From Torymus aiolomorphi (lineage: Eukaryota; Arthropoda; Insecta; Hymenoptera; Torymidae): DNA of 64,000 nucleotides. The DNA lies in NCBI GenBank assembly GCA_036365515.1, contig CM070873.1, forward strand, positions 86,759,948-86,823,947, given 5' to 3'. Below are positions 59,154 to 64,000 of this stretch, one piece after another; the first letter of the stretch is position 1, and each line of letters begins with the position of its first letter. The translations under genes and the position numbers were made by a program. The notes beneath the pieces were generated by a model, which was not told the origin of the DNA, ran no database searches, and was given only the letters and a program-made list of their open reading frames with translations.

Positions 59154-61617
59154 ATGTCTCAGTTAGATTTAATTTATCAACATTTGAATGATGATCTTGA
59201 AGAAAAATATACAGAAGATATAAAAAGTGATATTCAAGAATTTTATACTGGAAAAACACTTTTTATAACTGGTGCAACAGGTTTTATGGGAAAAATATTA
59301 ATTGAGAAATTACTTCGAAGTTGTGCAGATTTAAAGTGCATTTATATTTTGATGAGAAAAAAAGGAAAGGAGTCAATTAAGCAACGCTTACACAAATATT
59401 TTCAACACAAGGTATGTAAATTATGATATTAGTATATGATGAATGTTATATCGTTATCAAGATTAGATCATTGGTCAATACATACGAGTCTAACTAAAAA
59501 TAATTACGAATGACGAAAACGTGTGTCATTCTCGCGAAAATTTCCTTTATTTTACAATTTAAGGAAAACGGAAGAGTTAGTTTAAATTTAAATTGTTTGA
59601 TTATTCTATCGTAATTTAATATTACAGTTTCGGTTGTTCGTTTACTAAAAATCTTATCAAAATGCAAACAATAAATTATTATATTAGATTTGGTTTTCGG
59701 CGTTTTATGTAAAAGTGTCCACCCTCGTGAATACACTATAGTTTATTCAGATATATTAAAATAAAAGAATGTTAAACACAAATAAAAATACGAAAAAAAA
59801 TTTGTTTGTAGCCAGTCAATGAAAACGATAAATACTAAAATTTTTTTATTATTGAAAATTTATATTTTTATATTTATTTAATGGAACTAGTTTATCAACA
59901 AGAAACGGATGCAAAATATCTTTCAATTACTATATAATATAATAATGGTTATCATAAAATGTAAAAAATTAAAAAGAAAAATTAAGTGGCAAGCGTAAAC
60001 AATTTGAATCAGGCATATAATAGGTAGTTTATTACACTGAATAGTTCAACAAACTTTAAAACATCGGGAAATAAATTGCTACTATTAATATACTAGTAAA
60101 TATAAAAAAAATAAATTTACTTTTAAAAAATTTGGCGGAAAAATTTTAAATAAAATTGAATAACCTAAAAGTATCAACTTTTAAGAAAAGTGAAAAATTC
60201 AAATAATCTTTGATTATATAAATTTGTAAATTCATGCAAATATAACTGAATTTTCAAAAAAAATGGTTCAATAAGTTTAAAAGTTACTAGAAATAAAAAA
60301 CAATAATTAAATCTCTTGTTTTTATTAATTATTAAATAATTAGAAGTTTGTTTAAAATAACTCTTTTTATATAAATTACTGAACATCAATTACTGTATTG
60401 GTTTGATGAATTTATTTTTTTTGAGATATATTCAAGGGGACAAGACACATAAAAACGAAGAAAATACAAAATATTTTTTATCAAGTAATAAGTTAATTAT
60501 TATAGAAATTTTTCTTTGGGAAAGTAACTTTAAACTTCTCTATTAAAGCTTTTTAGATCCCTTATTACTTTAAGTTTATTCTCTCTAATTTACAAAATTA
60601 AAAATTGCTTAAATAAACTATAAAACTTAAATAAAACTAAAAAAACTTCAAATTTTTAGAAAATACTTCTCATTATTACAATTTTTAAAAATATATAGCA
60701 TTTTAAGATTGAAATATAAATCATATTAACGTGAGATCTCACGTGAGAAATTGTTAAAAATTGTAAAATTATCTTGAACACTTTCAAAGGTGTATTTTTG
60801 AATTCATTTGGGGGTAAAACTATAGCCACATAAGTGCTGTGCTGAGCATTTTTGGCTGTACTCTACTGCACAGCATGGCCAAAAATACTCAGCACAGCAC
60901 TTAATGTGGCTAGTCCCTAAAGAACAAAGTGCCTCACGGTTGCATGGTCTGGCGATACACCCCTTTTACATGTATGTACATTAAGATTAGGGATTTAACC
61001 TCACTTTTTTTTATTATTTTAGTCTAAGCTATATTGTGTTATGAATAAGAATATATTTATTCATGTACTGTATAAAAGTTAATTGTTATTATTTTAGATC
61101 TTTGATCCGTTACGAGTAATGTACCCAAAATTTGAAAACAAAGTAAAAGTTTTAAATGGCGATGTTTCTCTAGATGGGTTAGGATTGTCGCAAGAGGATT
61201 TAGAAACTATAATAAGTGAAACTAATATAATTATTCACAACGCAGCAAATGTTAAATTTGATATTAGAGTCAGTATATCGTTAACTGTAAATGTTTTGGG
61301 TACAAAGCATATGCTCGATATCGCACAAAAATGTAGAAATCTTGAAGTGCTTATCTATGTATCTTCAGCTTATTCACATTGTTACAAGAAACATATTGAA
61401 GAAGAATTTTATCCACCTCCAGGAGGTTTGAATTTTGTTTACAACTTAATAGAAAAAGATGAGAGAACCGAAAATGGGCTACCTCCAGAAGTTCTGAAAG
61501 AAGTACTAGGTGAATATCCTAGTGTTTACATGGTAACGAAAGCTATTGCAGAGGATTTGGTTAGACAATACGCAGAAAAATCAAGGTCAGCTGTTGGTAT
61601 TTACAGACCAAGTATTG
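59154..61617 (+). CDS. Fatty acyl-CoA reductase, first two coding exons (gene continues past the window)
   Basis: Exon 1 is 59154-59411 and exon 2 is 61098-61617. The intron has GTATGT...TTTTAG borders and phase 0. Exon 2 ends in phase 1 at GTAAGT. Exon 1 starts MSQLDLIYQHLNDDLEE and has the NAD(P)-binding signature FITGATGFMGKILIEKLL, then CIYILMRKKG. Exon 2 has YPKFENKVKVLNGDVSLDGL, IHNAANVKFD and the active-site YMVTK (YxxxK) followed by AIAEDLVRQYAEK and YRPSI. These are the Rossmann-fold dehydrogenase motifs of insect FARs, which reduce long-chain acyl-CoA to fatty alcohol for cuticular lipids, waxes or pheromones. MSQLD was chosen as the start because family members begin near here; an in-frame ATG at 59076 would add 26 residues. 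No further exon was found before 64000. The C-terminal sterile domain should lie beyond the window. Confidence 0.88.
59412..61097 (+). other. FAR intron 1
   Basis: A 1.7-kb AT-rich intron. It holds ACGTGAGATCTCACGTGAG at about 60730 and the foldback at 60826-60912. No other gene is seen on either strand. Confidence 0.8.
60826..60912. mobile_element. Small foldback with TAGCCACATAAGTGCTGTGC arms
   Basis: The left arm TAGCCACATAAGTGCTGTGC extends through TGAGTATTTTTGGC-like sequence and mirrors GCACAGCACTTAATGTGGCTA on the right. The GCCACATAAG(T/C)GC motif also ends the element at 3492. The exact target duplication is unclear (TA or TAG). Confidence 0.65.
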
Positions 61618-61643
61618 GTAAGTGAAGAATTGTTTATTTAACG

Positions 61644-62017
61644 GGGTGGCATAGTCCTACCATTACCGACGGAGCGATTGACACAGTTTCAAGCTTATTA
61701 AAAATAAAATACGTAGAATCACAAAAAATCAAGAGAACACCCTTCTGTGGTTTTGAACGTTCTGTCACCCAGTAAAAGTTTGAAGTCGAAATATCAAGTG
61801 GTTTTTGCAAAAACTTTGAATGAAACCGAATTTTGTTTTGTTCAAAGTTTTTGCAAAAACCACTTGATATTTCGACTCCAAACTTTTACTGGATGATAGA
61901 ACGTTCAAAACCGCAGAAGGGTGTTCTCTTGATTTTTTGCGATTCTACGTATTTTATTTTTAATAAGCTTGAAACTGTGCCAATTGCTCAGTCGGTAATG
62001 GTACGGCTATGGCACCC
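61644..62017. mobile_element. TTAA foldback MITE in FAR intron 2
   Basis: The ends read (C)GGGGTGGCATAG and CTATGGCACCCCC, with ACCATTACCGAC in both arms. TTAA is present on both sides (within TATTTAACGGGG and CCCCCTTAATG). The arms extend about 175 bases each (CACAGTTTCAAGCTTATTAA, AACCACTTGATATTTCGACT). The TTAA duplication suggests piggyBac or a similar TTAA superfamily. It starts about 20 bases after the exon 2 donor. Confidence 0.75.
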
Positions 62018-63150
62018 CCTTAATGATTTGTTGATCTAGTTTTTGCTTTCTCAAAAAGGAAACTTTGAAATCGAAGAACAATTTTAGGGAAGAAATCTTT
62101 AAAAACATTATTCAAGATTTTATGCGCGAACATTAGCAAATTTTGAGATCATTTTCTTTTTTAATTAAAAATACTTAATTTTGCGTTTTTGTAGGTTTTT
62201 TCTGGCGGTGTATGTTTTTATTTTTTATGAGGGACTCAAATCGCACATCTTTTATGGTTAATAGTTTAATATTTCTTAGGATTAAAAAAGATCTTCAAAT
62301 TATTTTTTTTTTCGATTTTTTTCAATCTAAAGAAAGCTTTATGATGGTAAACAATTTTTTCACCATACCCTGGCCGAAAGTACCACTTTCGCTCCATTTC
62401 ACCATACCCTGGCCGAAAGTACCACCCTGCTTAAAAATGCGAATGTAGAATTTTCGGCCCGGTTATGGTGCAAAATAGTATACGCACCAAGGGAGAAAAC
62501 AAAGAATACCTCAGACCGCGGTATTAAGCTAGCAACAGACTATCGTAGGACCAATAAAGAAATAAAAACTGATTCGAAAAGAATTTAACGCTAAATATCC
62601 GTAATCGATCTACGTAGCTCTAAATTTTGCCGGAGGCTTTTTAAATCACTTTTTTGGCTAACGAGTCGAAATTACCACTTTTACTCCCGGCGCCCGATCG
62701 TGAAGGTTGTATTTTCAGCCTCACTAGGCAAAAAAATAGTATATGCACCACGGGAGTAAACAAAATAAAGAATGCCTCAGATCGCATGTTTGTCACCGTC
62801 GCCTTCGGCTCGGGTGACAATTTACATGCGATCTGGGACTTTCTTTACTTTTACACCCTAGGTGCATAATATAAATACTATTGTTAAACGTGACAGACAT
62901 TTTAAAGTACATTTACGAAAATGTCCGTATACGTGCGTGCATGTGCTTGTGTGTACGTATAGGGGAGAACGGGGTGATGCTGGGCAATTTGCTAACTTCG
63001 GTCACTCATTTTTATCAAATTTTGTCAATTAGTACATACATGCTTGCACCATGAAAAACTAATTTCAAATGTAAATATAACATATGTTACGTGTGGATAC
63101 ACACACGAATATGAAAGAACGAAATAAGCAAGGCATCCGATTACAATATG
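62018..63150. repeat. Intronic repeats: 49-bp direct repeat and a hairpin element
   Basis: TTTCACCATACCCTGGCCGAAAGTACCA is present twice, near 62358 and 62396. An inverted repeat at about 62738-62873 has TATGCACCACGGGAGTAAAC on the left and TTACTTTTACACCCTAGGTGCATA-like sequence on the right. The tight dyad GTCACCGTCGCC / GGCTCGGGTGAC lies at its centre. A diverged half copy occurs at 62478-62530. No exon found. Confidence 0.5.
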
Positions 63151-63159
63151 ACGCTGATT

Positions 63160-63248
63160 AGCGGAAAGCCAAGCGGTGCAGGCGGCAATGGCATGTTGGC
63201 AGTATTTCTGATCGCGAGTCGGCGGCTCTGGTTCAATCTCAGGGTCCG
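63160..63248 (+). other. tRNA-like sequence
   Basis: A B-box-like GGTTCAATC within CTGGTTCAATCTCAGG, with AGCCAAGCGGTGCAGGC upstream in A-box position. The acceptor stem does not close. A SINE or tRNA pseudogene is possible. Confidence 0.3.
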
Positions 63249-64000
63249 TCACTTTTTATTATTAAAAGTTGTGATAGCTCACTCATAACACATTATGTTT
63301 AATTTTTTTAAATAATTAGAGATAAGGAAAGTTTTGGTATGTATTATGTATATTATTAGTTTTTCAAAATATTACATGGAGAAGAAACTTTTTTGTAAAC
63401 TTTATATTTTTTTATAACAAAAATTACTATTTTCCAAAGTACCGCTGGGACACACTCGTCATGTTGGATTATGGCCTTGTGACGAAATATACTATTATAA
63501 TTTTTTTAGCAAATTTTACTTTTTGAGAGTAATTTTTACGACTTCTAAAACGAAATATCACAGTATGAGTTAACTTGCTACAAAAATCATAAAAATTACT
63601 ATTTCAAATCTAATATTTCCTATAAAAATCAGAATAATTAGTGTTTTAAATAGTAAAATTTGCTGCGAAAATCATACAAATTACTATGTAGAAAGTAAAA
63701 ATTCTGCATAATAAGTGTGTCCCAGAGCTACTGTAGACAATAGTAAATTTTCTTATAAAATGAAGTTTATAAAGAAAATTTTCTCAGTGTATTTGAAACA
63801 GTAAAATTGATTTTTTGGCAATTTAATAATTTGTATAACTAATCAAAAAAAAAAATTAATTTCATGAAAACTTTTTGTATTTTTAAAATTCTTTATTTAA
63901 AATTGACTTGTGAATAGGAAGTACTTCTGGCCTAGGTTTTCGGATAATTCTTATCAAATTTTTACGATCTTTATCGACTTTAAGAGTTAATTAACAATTA
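63249..64000. other. AT-rich intronic or intergenic sequence, no gene seen
   Basis: It includes GCTGGGACACACT near 63443 and a reversed AGTGTGTCCCAGAGC near 63713, which may bound a small inverted repeat of about 285 bases. Its arms share ATAGTA..TTT.G sequences. No FAR exon 3 was found. Confidence 0.4.

Noticed and set aside
63025..63252. 75-residue minus-strand frame
   Set aside because: It overlaps a tRNA-like segment and has no family features beyond random Cys and Tyr.

Overview
The window looks like an AT-rich, transposon-dense stretch of an arthropod genome, most likely an insect. Two host genes with short spliced exons are present: a complete BLOC1S4 (BLOC-1 subunit 4) gene on the minus strand at 1554-3179, and the first two coding exons of a fatty acyl-CoA reductase on the plus strand at 59154-61617, which runs off the window. 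An ant or other hymenopteran is a guess from the mix of element types; nothing here proves it. There are no bacterial operons, CRISPR arrays or rRNA genes.

Layout. 1-900: two foldback MITEs with TAA target duplications. 1554-3179: BLOC1S4. 3442-6890: nested and adjacent foldback (palindromic) elements with long microsatellites between them. 7513-11136: a decayed THAP/P-element-like transposase, split by a 1.5-kb palindrome (7991-9501) rich in AAGGTCA half-sites. 11167-28546: a Ty1/copia retrotransposon on the minus strand, broken by four later insertions: a CsRn1-type gypsy (11304-17019), a 6.6-kb DNA transposon with a pogo/jerky-like transposase but a 3-bp target duplication (18144-24709), a Harbinger-like MITE (25969-26204), and a TTAA MITE in one LTR (28268-28376). 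28547-29526: a tandem duplication that keeps the uninterrupted copia target. 30040-32270: a 1.95-kb palindrome and CCTATAGG repeats. 32637-36798: a second, damaged gypsy. 36900-38600: more inverted repeats. 38962-41252: a palindrome holding a SWIM-domain gene fragment fused to a Penelope-like element. 42061-42820, 49381-50502 and 51115-51657: elements built from 10-12-bp repeats. 44640-46011: a DIRS-like remnant. 47077-47478 and 54590-57430: two more Penelope remnants, the second split by a 1.4-kb palindrome. 59049-64000: the FAR gene, with foldback elements in its introns.

The strongest results come from insertion sites that can be checked within the window. Reading across an insertion restores a protein frame or matches an uninterrupted copy for at least eight elements, which gives exact ends and target duplications (TAA, TGA, CAG, TTAA, CTAG, TCATG, ACAT). 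The dominant theme is palindromes: about twenty separate inverted repeats, many with arms made of degenerate short tandem repeats, and two small palindromic scars in the second gypsy that look like template switches. All family assignments come from reading motifs by eye; no database was searched.
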